DNA of 64,000 bases, from assembly GCF_900110215.1 (NCBI RefSeq), contig NZ_FOCX01000009.1, positions 1 to 64,000 of the forward strand, given 5' to 3'. Origin of the DNA: Halorientalis persicus (GTDB lineage: Archaea; Halobacteriota; Halobacteria; Halobacteriales; Haloarculaceae). The position numbers were made by a program, and so were the translations under genes. Numbering within the stretch: the first letter of the stretch is position 1; the number at the start of each line of letters is the position of its first letter. Shown piece by piece: positions 54,666 to 62,050 of this stretch. The notes beneath the pieces are model-generated. The model saw nothing but the letters and a program-made list of their open reading frames with translations, was not told the DNA's origin and did not search any database.

Positions 54666-55187
54666 TCAGTCGACCGTCTCGGGGTGCTGCTGGTCGCTCA
54701 CGAGTTGCCGTATTATGTCTCGCTCTCGGTTCGAGTAGGCGATAACACGAACGTGTTCGAGTGTCGTCGGTTCGTACGCCCAGATCTCGTCGCAGATGAG
54801 GGATGCGCCTTCGTTCGTGTGGAACCCGCCGGAGCCACAGCCAAGCAATGGCAGTACCAGCGATTCGCAGCCGAGTTCATCGGCCGTTTCGAGGGAATTT
54901 TGCGTGGCCTCACGGAGACTCTTGGCAGTTGCGATTGGGTGCGGGCCTGAATGGGACATCGCAGCTGCGTGGATCACGTAGTCGGCATCGAGATCGTACG
55001 CATCTGTGACAACCGTCCCCAGTTCGACTGGTCCACAAGCGACTGCGTCGCGCTCGAGTGGCCCGTTTGCTGCGTCGAGTAACGTGCCGGCAACGCCACT
55101 TCCCATCTTGAGTGAGGTCCCGGCAGCGTTCACCAGTGTGTCCGCCTCTTGTTGGGCAATGTCGCCTTGGAGGACGCAGAAGTCCAT
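54666..55187 (-). CDS. Macro-domain protein (ADP-ribose binding or hydrolase)
   Basis: This 173-residue protein is almost entirely a macro domain. GDIAQQEADTLVNAAGTSLK carries the Asn-Ala-Ala substrate loop, and GSGVAGTLLDAANGPLERD the Gly-rich loop. YVIHAAAMSHSG and LLGCGSGGFHTNEG cover the distal phosphate-binding loop. Macro domains bind ADP-ribose or remove it from proteins, DNA or small molecules. The usual substrate residues are present. It follows a 34-residue gene on the same strand. Presence on a mobile element together with deoxyribosyltransferase-like and SLOG-like genes suggests nucleotide-based signalling or conflict functions (inference). Confidence 0.85.
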   Translation of the reverse strand: MDFCVLQGDIAQQEADTLVNAAGTSLKMGSGVAGTLLDAANGPLERDAVACGPVELGTVVTDAYDLDADYVIHAAAMSHSGPHPIATAKSLREATQNSLETADELGCESLVLPLLGCGSGGFHTNEGASLICDEIWAYEPTTLEHVRVIAYSNRERDIIRQLVSDQQHPETVD

Positions 55188-55242
55188 TCTGGATCAGGGT
55201 GTATCGATCGGAGAGCTAGCGACTGCTCCGTTCGATTCTCCG

Positions 55243-55347
55243 TCACGAAGAGTCCGTCTCGAAGACATCTAATTGCCGCTGATCGTGGGTAGTCACGCCC
55301 TCTGGGGTGTGTTCGCTCATTCGCTCGATTAGCTCTGAGGCGGACAT
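55243..55347 (-). CDS. 34-residue small protein upstream of the macro-domain gene
   Basis: MSASELIERMSEHTPEGVTT continues HDQRQLDVFETDSS. It has haloarchaeal composition and the ATG is preceded by GAGGAAGAGT, a Shine-Dalgarno-like stretch. It lies 55 bases before the macro-domain gene on the same strand and could be its operon partner. No family is known. Confidence 0.4.
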   Translation of the reverse strand: MSASELIERMSEHTPEGVTTHDQRQLDVFETDSS

Positions 55348-55435
55348 ACTCTTCCTCGCTTCTCCAGGCAAATAAAATACATTATAAATTATCTGGTTTC
55401 TCTACGCTTGATAGACCGTCGGTTGAGGAATGTCA

Positions 55436-56332
55436 CTACTGCAATTCAGCTTTTATTCGAGAGATCGCAGTGTCTGTGTCGAAATCACCCGCGGATGGGC
55501 CAACGACGCCGACCTCTTCGTCTGGGAGGAACCATATTCGGGCAAAGCCCGTTGTAGCGTCGACTCCGCCGACGTTCCAAATCTCTTTCTGCCAGTAGCT
55601 GGCAGTCTTTCCCGCGTGGAGTCGATTCACGTCTTCGGGGATCGGTTCTTCCTTTAGTTCTGTATAGCCTGCTTCGGTGAGCGTTTCTCCATCCAGATCA
55701 TCGATCAGATTTGCCGTCAGTCGGGTTCGGAACTCCTCAACGGTCGCCTGATAGACGTCATCGGCGTATTGCTCGACGTCTCTCGACGGGGTTTTTTGGC
55801 TGACGTGGTCGAACACCGCGTCCGGATCGTCGACGGAGAAACTCGCGCTGTAGAGTGTCGCTTCGACCGTTTTCATTACTGTTCCATCGGGATGCGCGTA
55901 GAGAATCACGTCGACAACCGGGTAGTCACCGATCTTCGGAGCGGTCGGATCGGGGATTTCGATGAGCGCGTTCTCGGAAATAGTCGTGATAGACTTGTAG
56001 TTCTCCTGAAGATATGTGAAGAAGGCACTAACCGCCTGTTCATTCGGATTCGCATTGAGGTGCTGGAGATATCGCTGAATGTCTCGTATTGCCTCGGCGT
56101 CGTCTGGGATATCAGAGAGCATCCCGATGTGCTTCGAAAAATCACGAATAGCTCCCCAGATCACTTCTCCAGGAATGTTCCCTTCGCCGCCCTCCGCGAG
56201 AAGCATCCTGTCGAACTCATATATAGAGATACGGTCCGTCTCGACATCCTGAACGAACCGGTCGACATAGTGATCGATGAATTGTCCCGAGTCGATGTGC
56301 GCGAAGAGTTCCTCTTCGTCTAAATCCCTCAC
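55436..56332 (-). CDS. Hypothetical soluble protein (298 aa)
   Basis: The N-terminal half is helical (MRDLDEEELFAHIDSGQFID, VIWGAIRDFSKHIGMLSDIP). The C-terminal half is alpha/beta (VVDVILYAHPDGTVMKTVEA, GETLTEAGYTELKEEPIPED, FARIWFLPDEEVGVVGPSAG). No catalytic motif, Cys pair or membrane helix is visible. It starts 89 codons after a divergent wHTH gene region and lies upstream of the macro-domain gene group on the same strand. The codon use is typical. I do not recognise the family. Confidence 0.6.
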   Translation of the reverse strand: MRDLDEEELFAHIDSGQFIDHYVDRFVQDVETDRISIYEFDRMLLAEGGEGNIPGEVIWGAIRDFSKHIGMLSDIPDDAEAIRDIQRYLQHLNANPNEQAVSAFFTYLQENYKSITTISENALIEIPDPTAPKIGDYPVVDVILYAHPDGTVMKTVEATLYSASFSVDDPDAVFDHVSQKTPSRDVEQYADDVYQATVEEFRTRLTANLIDDLDGETLTEAGYTELKEEPIPEDVNRLHAGKTASYWQKEIWNVGGVDATTGFARIWFLPDEEVGVVGPSAGDFDTDTAISRIKAELQ

Positions 56333-56464
56333 AATCCAATTAGCCCTCGTTGGGGGAGGCGATAAAATCTTCTCTTAGCCATCAGTCTCTCCTCCCAATA
56401 AAACGAACTCACGTAGGGGAGGTCACGTATCGCAGACTATTTTCAAACAGGCATCCTACGCCAA

Positions 56465-56731
56465 ATGGACCTGCTCGATATGTCGACATGCGATACTGAG
56501 GGCGTGTCCGATCTGGCGCCGAGTGCCAAGCTCGTCTACAAGGTCCTCGAGTACAACGGCGAACTGACCCAGAAACAGATCGCAGAAAAATCCCTCTTGT
56601 CTCCACGGACGGTACGCTATGCATTAAACGAACTCGAATCCGCCGGCGTCGTCGAGGACGATATTTACTTCGCAGACGCGCGACAGCGGCTCTATCGGCT
56701 CACCGAGTCGGATGCTACTGGGTCGGAATAG
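56465..56731 (+). CDS. MarR/winged-helix regulator (88 aa)
   Basis: The protein has a complete winged helix: APSAKLVYKVLEYNGELTQK, QIAEKSLLSPRTVRYALNEL, ESAGVVEDDIYFADARQRLY. Recognition-helix residues SPRTVRYAL match the haloarchaeal MarR/TrmB-like small regulators. An in-frame ATG at 56480 (MSTCDTEG) is an alternative start. Its stop at 56729 lies only seven bases before the outer repeat of the IS1595 element, so the insertion may have removed its downstream partner. It is divergent from the gene at 56332 and may control it. Confidence 0.7.
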   Translation: MDLLDMSTCDTEGVSDLAPSAKLVYKVLEYNGELTQKQIAEKSLLSPRTVRYALNELESAGVVEDDIYFADARQRLYRLTESDATGSE

Positions 56732-56737
56732 ATTCCT

Positions 56738-57741
56738 CGCTCTTGTGACATAGATTGTTGGTGAGTCACAGTGCAGTTTCGAGGATGGTTTTGAGCGCTT
56801 CTTCACCCGGTTTTCGAAGCACTTCACGGTGAAGCTGAAACGCTCGGAGATACGGTGTGAGTCTGTCTTTGGAGACGCCTCGATGCGGCGAGAGCCACCG
56901 TCGCGCCAGCGACGCGTGGCTCTCGCAGGTGTTCACATGAACGTCTCCATCGGCGTACTCGCCGTCGCCGTGGACGACGTATTCACGAGTGAATGCGTCG
57001 TCCTCGTCTAGCGGTTCATACGCCCGAAAGCCGTCGGTATAGACGGTGAGCGACTCCTGCTGGCGGTCGGCCAGCAGGAGTCGAATCGTCGATTCGGTAG
57101 CGGCTTTCGCCGGGATCACGTACCGATCACCGCTGCCACGATCCGCGAGAATGAACACGGGTGGCTTGTCCTCGGTGTACGTTCCACATCCACGCGTGGA
57201 CAGCGCACGCGAGCGCGACGGGCCGTCGCGCTCGCGGCCTTTGTGTCCTGCCTTCACGTAGAACTCGTCGATCTCAACCGGCCCTTCGAGATCGAACTGA
57301 GGCGCGTCCAGCGCTCGCAGGAAGCGCTGGACGCGCCGGTAGATCGTCTTGTACGAAACATCGAGTTCTACGTCTAACTGCCGAAGACTCGTGTTGAAGC
57401 GGATATAGGTGTAGACCGCGAGGAACCATTTTCTGAGTGCCACCGCTGAGTGTTCGAAGACGGTGCCGGTCTGATCATTGAACGTGCGGTCGCAATCCTT
57501 ACACAGATACCGCTGAAACACGCGATAGCTGCCGTACCGAATCACAGATTCGGCACGGCAGCGTGGGCAATAGACGCCGTTACGCCAGCGAACCTGCTGT
57601 AACAGGTTCGCGGCTCGACGCTCCGAGACGAACGTCTTGATTGGGAACATCGTTCGTCGGGTGACGCGGTCGCGTCACCCTTGCCCGCTGTGACTTCCAG
57701 CTACCGCTGGACTCTCACCAACAATCCTCTACCCAAGAGCG
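56738..57741 (-). mobile_element. IS1595-family (ISH4-like) insertion sequence
   Basis: The ends carry inverted repeats GATTGTTGGTGAG (56753-56765) and CTCACCAACAATC (57714-57726). Seven bases outside them a second pair, CGCTCTTG (56738-56745) and CAAGAGCG (57734-57741), is also inverted. I see no 8-bp target duplication beyond either boundary. The right side lies against the remnant of another transposase gene. Confidence 0.75.
56766..57650 (-). CDS. IS1595-family transposase
   Basis: The 294-residue protein has an N-terminal zinc ribbon (CPRCRAES ... CKDCDRTF) and the segment FNDQTGTVFEHSAVALRKWF typical of IS1595. The catalytic core follows: VEIDEFYVKAGHKG with the first Asp, SLTVYTDGFRAYEPL with the second Asp, and VHVNTCESHASLARRWLS with Asn/Glu candidates for the third position. 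It is full-length for the ISH4 group. The gene lies on the minus strand inside its inverted repeats and looks intact. Confidence 0.88.
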   Translation of the reverse strand: MFPIKTFVSERRAANLLQQVRWRNGVYCPRCRAESVIRYGSYRVFQRYLCKDCDRTFNDQTGTVFEHSAVALRKWFLAVYTYIRFNTSLRQLDVELDVSYKTIYRRVQRFLRALDAPQFDLEGPVEIDEFYVKAGHKGRERDGPSRSRALSTRGCGTYTEDKPPVFILADRGSGDRYVIPAKAATESTIRLLLADRQQESLTVYTDGFRAYEPLDEDDAFTREYVVHGDGEYADGDVHVNTCESHASLARRWLSPHRGVSKDRLTPYLRAFQLHREVLRKPGEEALKTILETAL

Positions 57742-57872
57742 TTCTTGATCGTGTCCGCACTCTCGCAGTGCGGACACGTCACCTCATCCGGCCATCGCTG
57801 CTCACGGAGATACTCCAGACAATCCTCCTTGTCAGGCAGAAAGACCTCGTCCACGCTCTCTCTGCTGACCAT
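57729..57872 (-). pseudogene. N-terminal fragment of another IS1595-like transposase
   Basis: MVSRESVDEVFLPDKEDCLE continues YLREQRWPDEVTCPHCESAD and ends TIKNALG at a stop. This matches the start and first zinc-ribbon half of IS1595-type transposases. The frame breaks exactly at the outer repeat of the neighbouring element, so that element probably inserted into an older one, whose remainder is not present on the other side. Confidence 0.6.
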
Positions 57873-57974
57873 CTTGGAGCCAGTTACGAACTCCACTCAC
57901 AAGGAAGTATTCACTGCTACAGATGAGCGTCTCACAATACATCCAAGACAGTGGGCTGGCTATTCTGGGCTGAT

Positions 57975-58250
57975 ATGCACGATCTGACTGGGTTTCAGCG
58001 CGATCTCCTGTACGTGATCGCCGGCATGGACGATCCCCACGGCCTCGCGCTCAAAGACGAGATGGACGACTACTACGAGTCAGAGATCCACCACGGCCGC
58101 CTCTACCCCAATCTCGATACGCTCGTCGACAAAGGACTGGTCAAGAAGGGCTCGAAAGACCGCCGCACCAACGTCTATACGCTCACCCAGCGCGGCCGCC
58201 GCGAGATCGAGGTCCGGCGCGAGTGGGAACAGGACTACCTCGACTGGTAG
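57975..58250 (+). CDS. PadR-family regulator (91 aa)
   Basis: The sequence MHDLTGFQRDLLYVIAGMDD, PHGLALKDEMDDYYESEIHH, GRLYPNLDTLVDKGLVKKGS and YTLTQRGRREIEVRREWEQD is a standard haloarchaeal PadR winged helix. The GRLYPNLDTL segment is the recognition region and the last helix is for dimerisation. PadR proteins repress transcription in response to small ligands. The ATG at 57975 matches the family N-terminus. Upstream lies IS debris and downstream an unassigned region, so its target is not evident. Confidence 0.88.
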   Translation: MHDLTGFQRDLLYVIAGMDDPHGLALKDEMDDYYESEIHHGRLYPNLDTLVDKGLVKKGSKDRRTNVYTLTQRGRREIEVRREWEQDYLDW

Positions 58251-58580
58251 GCGTCCAGCCAGCCACCGCCTGGCCGCGATCCGACCGCCGTAGTGGCGAC
58301 GGGCGCTCTCACGCGACTGCCTGTTACTCACCGGGCTTGCGGACGATCAAGAAGTCGCTGAGATCGTCAATGCAGCGGGCCGGCACGCGGAGCCGGCCGT
58401 TGTCAATTGTCTCGAACCCGGAGACCGACGAATCCGCAGGCGCAACGAGTACCGCCTCGAGTGCGCCCTGACAAAAATCGTCGGGATGGGGCTGCAGCGA
58501 CGGGTGTTCTGGGCTGGTTCGCAAACGCCCGTTCGGGCTGCTCGGTGAACGGTCAGTACAGGGGAGTAGTTGACCAGTAT
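58251..58580. other. Intergenic region with a possible minus-strand gene fragment
   Basis: On the minus strand, bases 58480-58324 read GALEAVLVAPADSSVSGFET, IDNGRLRVPARCIDDLSDFL and IVRKPGE. This is protein-like, but the only in-frame ATG is at 58644, inside the next gene. It may be the C-terminus of a truncated gene. Nothing else is visible. Confidence 0.3.
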
Positions 58581-58620
58581 GCTTATCCGCTACAAATGCG
58601 TACAAACGCGTACACTCAAA
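58581..58620 (+). promoter_or_regulatory. TATA box and 10-bp-phased direct repeats before the 58621 gene
   Basis: A TATA-like TTATCCG near 58582 lies about 35 bases before the ATG. Between them TACAAATGCG (58591), TACAAACGCG (58601) and TACACTCAAA (58611) form direct repeats with a 10-bp step. Such an array over the start site fits an operator for autorepression by the winged-helix protein. Confidence 0.45.
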
Positions 58621-59070
58621 ATGCCGATCGATCTTCGCAAACACGACCCCGACGACCCAATCACGATCCGACCAGAGACGAACAAAGCCAAAATCATCAA
58701 ACTACTGTACCTGAACACGAATCTCGGCTTCACACCCGCAGAGATCCAAGACGAACTCGACCTGCCGCGCGGAACCGTGTCGGGGACACTCTCCCGACTC
58801 CATGGCGAGGGGCTCATCGGGAAAACGAGCGACGGGCTCTACCACGGCCTCGACCACCGTGAGGACCTCCGCCGGTTCGCGCAAAGCCTCGTCTCACTCG
58901 ACACGATGCTGTCTCGGTACCCTGAAGCTGGGATCGATCCGGACGACGTCGAGCAAACCGGTGCGAGTGCGAAAACGGAAATCCCGACCGACCGCCTGCA
59001 GGAACGGGATACACCACGCGAAGAACCCACACCGGAGGAATGGGTCGCAGCTGAAAACGACGAGGCGTAA
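58621..59070 (+). CDS. Winged-helix antitoxin-like regulator
   Basis: This 149-residue protein begins MPIDLRKHDPDDPITIRPET. It has a winged-helix domain (KAKIIKLLYLNTNLGFTPAE, IQDELDLPRGTVSGTLSRLH, GLIGKTSDGLYHGLDH) and an acidic C-terminal tail of about 60 residues that could bind the toxin. It is clearly related to the proteins at 37856 and 62716. The PemK-like gene follows after 30 bases. The frame extends 17 codons upstream, but the start at 58621 matches the paralogues and the promoter spacing. It probably represses its own operon. Confidence 0.78.
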   Translation: MPIDLRKHDPDDPITIRPETNKAKIIKLLYLNTNLGFTPAEIQDELDLPRGTVSGTLSRLHGEGLIGKTSDGLYHGLDHREDLRRFAQSLVSLDTMLSRYPEAGIDPDDVEQTGASAKTEIPTDRLQERDTPREEPTPEEWVAAENDEA

Positions 59071-59100
59071 CACTCGACCACTTGTTCACGAGCTACCTTT

Positions 59101-59448
59101 ATGTCATATTACTATCCGCAAGGCAGTCTGGTATTTGCTCAAGACCCGACCGGCGCGCACACGAATCCGCGCCCGGTGATCGTGATTTCTGATGTTGACC
59201 GGCCGTACGTCGAACAGGAAGCGACGGTTGTGTGTCTCAGTACACAGAACGATTATTCGCACGACGTGACGCGGCTTCCGCACGAGTTCGTTGACGGCGT
59301 CGAGTTACGGAAGACGAGTTACATGATGCCGTGGGCGATTTACACAATCCCGCTCTCATCGATTCGAGATAATCTCCCGTCTGGAGAACTGACGCGTGAG
59401 GGGTTGGAACTCGTTGCGGATACGATCGACGGAATGATTCGCCCTTGA
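59101..59448 (+). CDS. PemK/MazF-like toxin
   Basis: The 115-residue protein has the PemK/MazF pattern. SYYYPQGSLVFAQDPTG is the first strand-loop, and NPRPVIVISDVDRPYVEQEA carries the RP(V/Y)hhhhS core. ATVVCLSTQNDYSHDVTRLP and RKTSYMMPWAIYTIPLSSI follow, then a C-terminal helix ending AEDTIDGMI-like (ELVADTIDGMIR). Placement after a winged-helix gene matches the pair at 37856-38517. It probably acts as an mRNA interferase held in check by the upstream protein. Confidence 0.72.
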   Translation: MSYYYPQGSLVFAQDPTGAHTNPRPVIVISDVDRPYVEQEATVVCLSTQNDYSHDVTRLPHEFVDGVELRKTSYMMPWAIYTIPLSSIRDNLPSGELTREGLELVADTIDGMIRP

Positions 59449-59540
59449 CTCAACCATGACATGGGGGACGAAACCACTGTCCACGCGGGCTGACTCCCTC
59501 GTCCTCGGCCAGTTGTGGATACGCCACTGAAGTGAGCAGT

Positions 59541-60197
59541 ATGAGTAGATCAGCACCGACGTGGACGTTCTCGGCATCGCGAACTCCCAACGCTCCTGTC
59601 CCCAGTGGAGTCCTCGGCCAACAACTCACTGCCATCGACGCCTACACTCCGATCGACCAGTATTCGGTCGATCCTGTCGCGTTCAGTTTGCTCGACGAGA
59701 CACTCGAAGGGCGCTCGTTTGATCTGGACCAGGCCCGCGAGTATATGTTCAACGAACTCGCCGACGAGTTCCTCTCGACCGCTCGCGATGCGTGCTCTCC
59801 AGAGCAAATCGTCGAGGTCAACGGGCTCCCGATGGCTACCGAACTGCCGTGGGAGAAAGCGCTGTCGGCCCTGACGCGTGGGTTTTTCAACTGTTATCAG
59901 GCGTGGGAGTCGTTCGTTTTTGACGCCACAGCGGTCGGGCACCCAAAGCTGTTCGCGGCTCTCGATCGTGATGCACTCCCGGAAACGATCCAGCCAACAG
60001 ACGAGCACACCTGGAACCGCCTGTTCAAGACTGCGGTCACGCACTGCCTCTCGCTCGTCATCAACGGCGCGCTCACCGTGCAGATGCTGGACCAACGCGA
60101 CCAGAGCGCCGATGAAAGCGAGACTCAGACAGAAACGCCGGTCGAAACCACGCCGGCAGACGAGCCGGCAGAGCTGGACGCCCACTCTGGAATCTGA
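59541..60197 (+). CDS. Hypothetical protein (218 aa)
   Basis: This is a soluble, helix-rich protein with segments FDLDQAREYMFNELADEFLS, EVNGLPMATELPWEKALSAL, FFNCYQAWESFVFDATAVGH and FKTAVTHCLSLVINGALTVQ. It ends in a Thr/Glu/Pro-rich acidic tail. No catalytic motif is visible. A GTG at 59532 is an alternative start. It lies after the toxin-antitoxin pair and before long repeat copy 3. Family not recognised. Confidence 0.6.
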   Translation: MSRSAPTWTFSASRTPNAPVPSGVLGQQLTAIDAYTPIDQYSVDPVAFSLLDETLEGRSFDLDQAREYMFNELADEFLSTARDACSPEQIVEVNGLPMATELPWEKALSALTRGFFNCYQAWESFVFDATAVGHPKLFAALDRDALPETIQPTDEHTWNRLFKTAVTHCLSLVINGALTVQMLDQRDQSADESETQTETPVETTPADEPAELDAHSGI

Positions 60198-60279
60198 CCA
60201 CTGCCCCATCTCCAATGAATCACCGAATCCAGCGCGCGTTTGTTCGCTCCCTCGCGCGCTGGATCAAGCGGCCGACAGC

Positions 60280-60702
60280 AACCAGCACGCGTGTCCGCTA
60301 TCGCTCTCACGCGCGGATTGTCCCCCACTCGGGGAAACACACCTCCGTTTTCGTTTCCCCCGAGTTGGACCGCACAGGAGCCGCACCGCAAAAGTACGCT
60401 ACGGCGCGCTGGCGCGCGCCGGACGCGGTCCATCCCCCTCACCGACGGCACAGCCTGGTTCGGGGGATCCAGGGGCCGCACCGCGGCCGCCCAGCAACCA
60501 CACCACGACCACAATACCGGTGACGACAAGATTAGGTGTTCTGAGGTTTGAGAATTGAATATGGCCACGTGTCATGGGAGCACGCAGTCGTCTCTGGCCC
60601 CCTCCGTCCAAAGGCGAACCCCTTACTCTCCAGCCACCGTACAGCGACCCAATTTGCAGCGACCTAATCTGCCACGACCCACATCGCAGCGACCCACTCC
60701 AC
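60280..60702 (+). repeat. Long repeat copy 3 with hairpin and four 15-bp iteron-like units
   Basis: The copy begins AACCAGCACGCGTG and has the hairpin ACTCGGGGAAAC (60327) with GTTTCCCCCGAGT (60353). CCGCACCGCAAAAGTACGCT, GCGCGCTGGCGCGCGCC and GGTTCGGGGGATCC follow. It ends with four 15-bp units at 60643, 60658, 60673 and 60688, for example AGCGACCCAATTTGC. The middle part diverges more from the other copies. All three copies have the same orientation. Confidence 0.85.
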
Positions 60703-60738
60703 ACCCTAGAACACACCCCGTCTTCGATATGAAAACCA

Positions 60739-60888
60739 ATGCCTAGAGAGCGTATTATGGTCGAATGTGGCGAATGCGGCACAGAGAAAGAAACAGATCC
60801 GATCCACGAAGGCGAGATTCGTCGGGTGACCTCCTGCGCCAATGTCGACTGCGACAACTGGATCGTCGTCCACGACGAAAAAGGCTGA
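60739..60888 (+). CDS. 49-residue zinc-finger protein
   Basis: MPRERIMVECGECGTEKETD is followed by RRVTSCANVDCDNWIVVHDE. The CGEC and SCANVDC pairs form one four-Cys zinc site, in a DksA/ribosomal-zinc-ribbon-like small fold common in haloarchaea. The ATG at 60739 lies shortly after the iteron block of long repeat copy 3, which may therefore act on its expression. Confidence 0.6.
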   Translation: MPRERIMVECGECGTEKETDPIHEGEIRRVTSCANVDCDNWIVVHDEKG

Positions 60889-61075
60889 TTGGTCGCGTGG
60901 CCCTGTTTGACCAAGAGCTGTGCTGGTAACATACAATACCCGGCTGGGTTTCACCGATCTTTTTTACATGGTTGTGTGAGGTCTGCGAACACCACTGTTT
61001 ATCGGCTGAACAGACCCAACATCAAACCTCAACCCGACGATGTGTTTGTGGCTATGCGGGAGAGGCGACTTCTCC

Positions 61076-62005
61076 ATGTCTGACTTTCTCCCAGATTCGC
61101 CCACTGACCACCAGCCCGCGACTGAGGCCTGTCCTGACTGCGGCGGCCCTGTCCACACCGACGGATCGGAACAGTACTGTCGAGTCTGTGGTCTCATCAT
61201 CGAGGACCAACCCATCACGACAGAGATCCGCGCACTATATGACCACAGTGGGCCCCAGTCCAGCACAACACAGCGAGCCAAACAGCCGACGGCTGCCCAC
61301 CGAGAGCAAACACTCACCGAGATCGGGGACAACTTCGACGCCACAGGATCGCCACTCGACAGCCGCAAGCGAAAGCGGCTGGTTCGGCTCCGTCGGGAAC
61401 AACGCCGCGCCTACTATCAGTCCGAACAGGAGCGGTCGCGAACAATCGCCACTCGGGAAATCGACCGTTTGATCGGCGCTCTTGGCCTCACGACGGAAAC
61501 CCGGGACCAAGCAATTGACCTCTTCGACAGGGCACAGTCCGAACAGTTCGTCAACGGGCGGTCTGTAGAATCTGTCGCTGCCGCCTGTGTCTACGCTACC
61601 TGCCGGCTCAACAAAATCTCCCGGCTCTTCGATGAAGTTGCCCGGGCAACATCCGTCCCAAAGCAGGACGCCCAGACTGTCTACTCACGTCTCGTGCGAG
61701 ACCTCTCACTGCCGATTCCGCCACGACACCCGCAAAATCTCATTCCGCGACTGGCAACGGGACTCGGCATCTCGATGGAAACCGAATCTGCGGCGACAGA
61801 ACTCGCCGCCCAACTCGACAACTCGTCTGCATTCACCGATCCCGCCGCCTCGCTTGCTGCTAGCTGCATCTCTCTCGCTACAAGTCCGTCAGCCGACGAT
61901 ACAGAAATCGCCGCGCTCGCTTCGATCTCGGCACGGACGATCCGCCGAGTCCGGTCACAAATCGACGAGAGCGATCAAATCCACCATCCCGCACTCGATG
62001 AGTGA
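61076..62005 (+). CDS. tfb: TFB-type transcription initiation factor
   Basis: The 309-residue protein has the TFB layout. An N-terminal zinc ribbon has C19, C22, C35 and C38 (ACPDCGG ... YCRVCGL). A B-finger/linker follows, then two cyclin folds (about 120-215: TREIDRLIGALGLTTETRDQ, SVESVAAACVYATCRLNKIS; about 220-300: LIPRLATGLGISMETESAAT, ASLAASCISLATSPSADDTE). Haloarchaea carry several TFBs with different promoter preference, and plasmid copies are common. An in-frame ATG at 61040 is possible, but 61076 matches the normal N-terminus. It may direct transcription of the element's own genes. Confidence 0.88.
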   Translation: MSDFLPDSPTDHQPATEACPDCGGPVHTDGSEQYCRVCGLIIEDQPITTEIRALYDHSGPQSSTTQRAKQPTAAHREQTLTEIGDNFDATGSPLDSRKRKRLVRLRREQRRAYYQSEQERSRTIATREIDRLIGALGLTTETRDQAIDLFDRAQSEQFVNGRSVESVAAACVYATCRLNKISRLFDEVARATSVPKQDAQTVYSRLVRDLSLPIPPRHPQNLIPRLATGLGISMETESAATELAAQLDNSSAFTDPAASLAASCISLATSPSADDTEIAALASISARTIRRVRSQIDESDQIHHPALDE

Positions 62006-62050
62006 CGCAGATCAAATTGTGGATCTGCGAGGGGAGTGAGCGACAGAACC

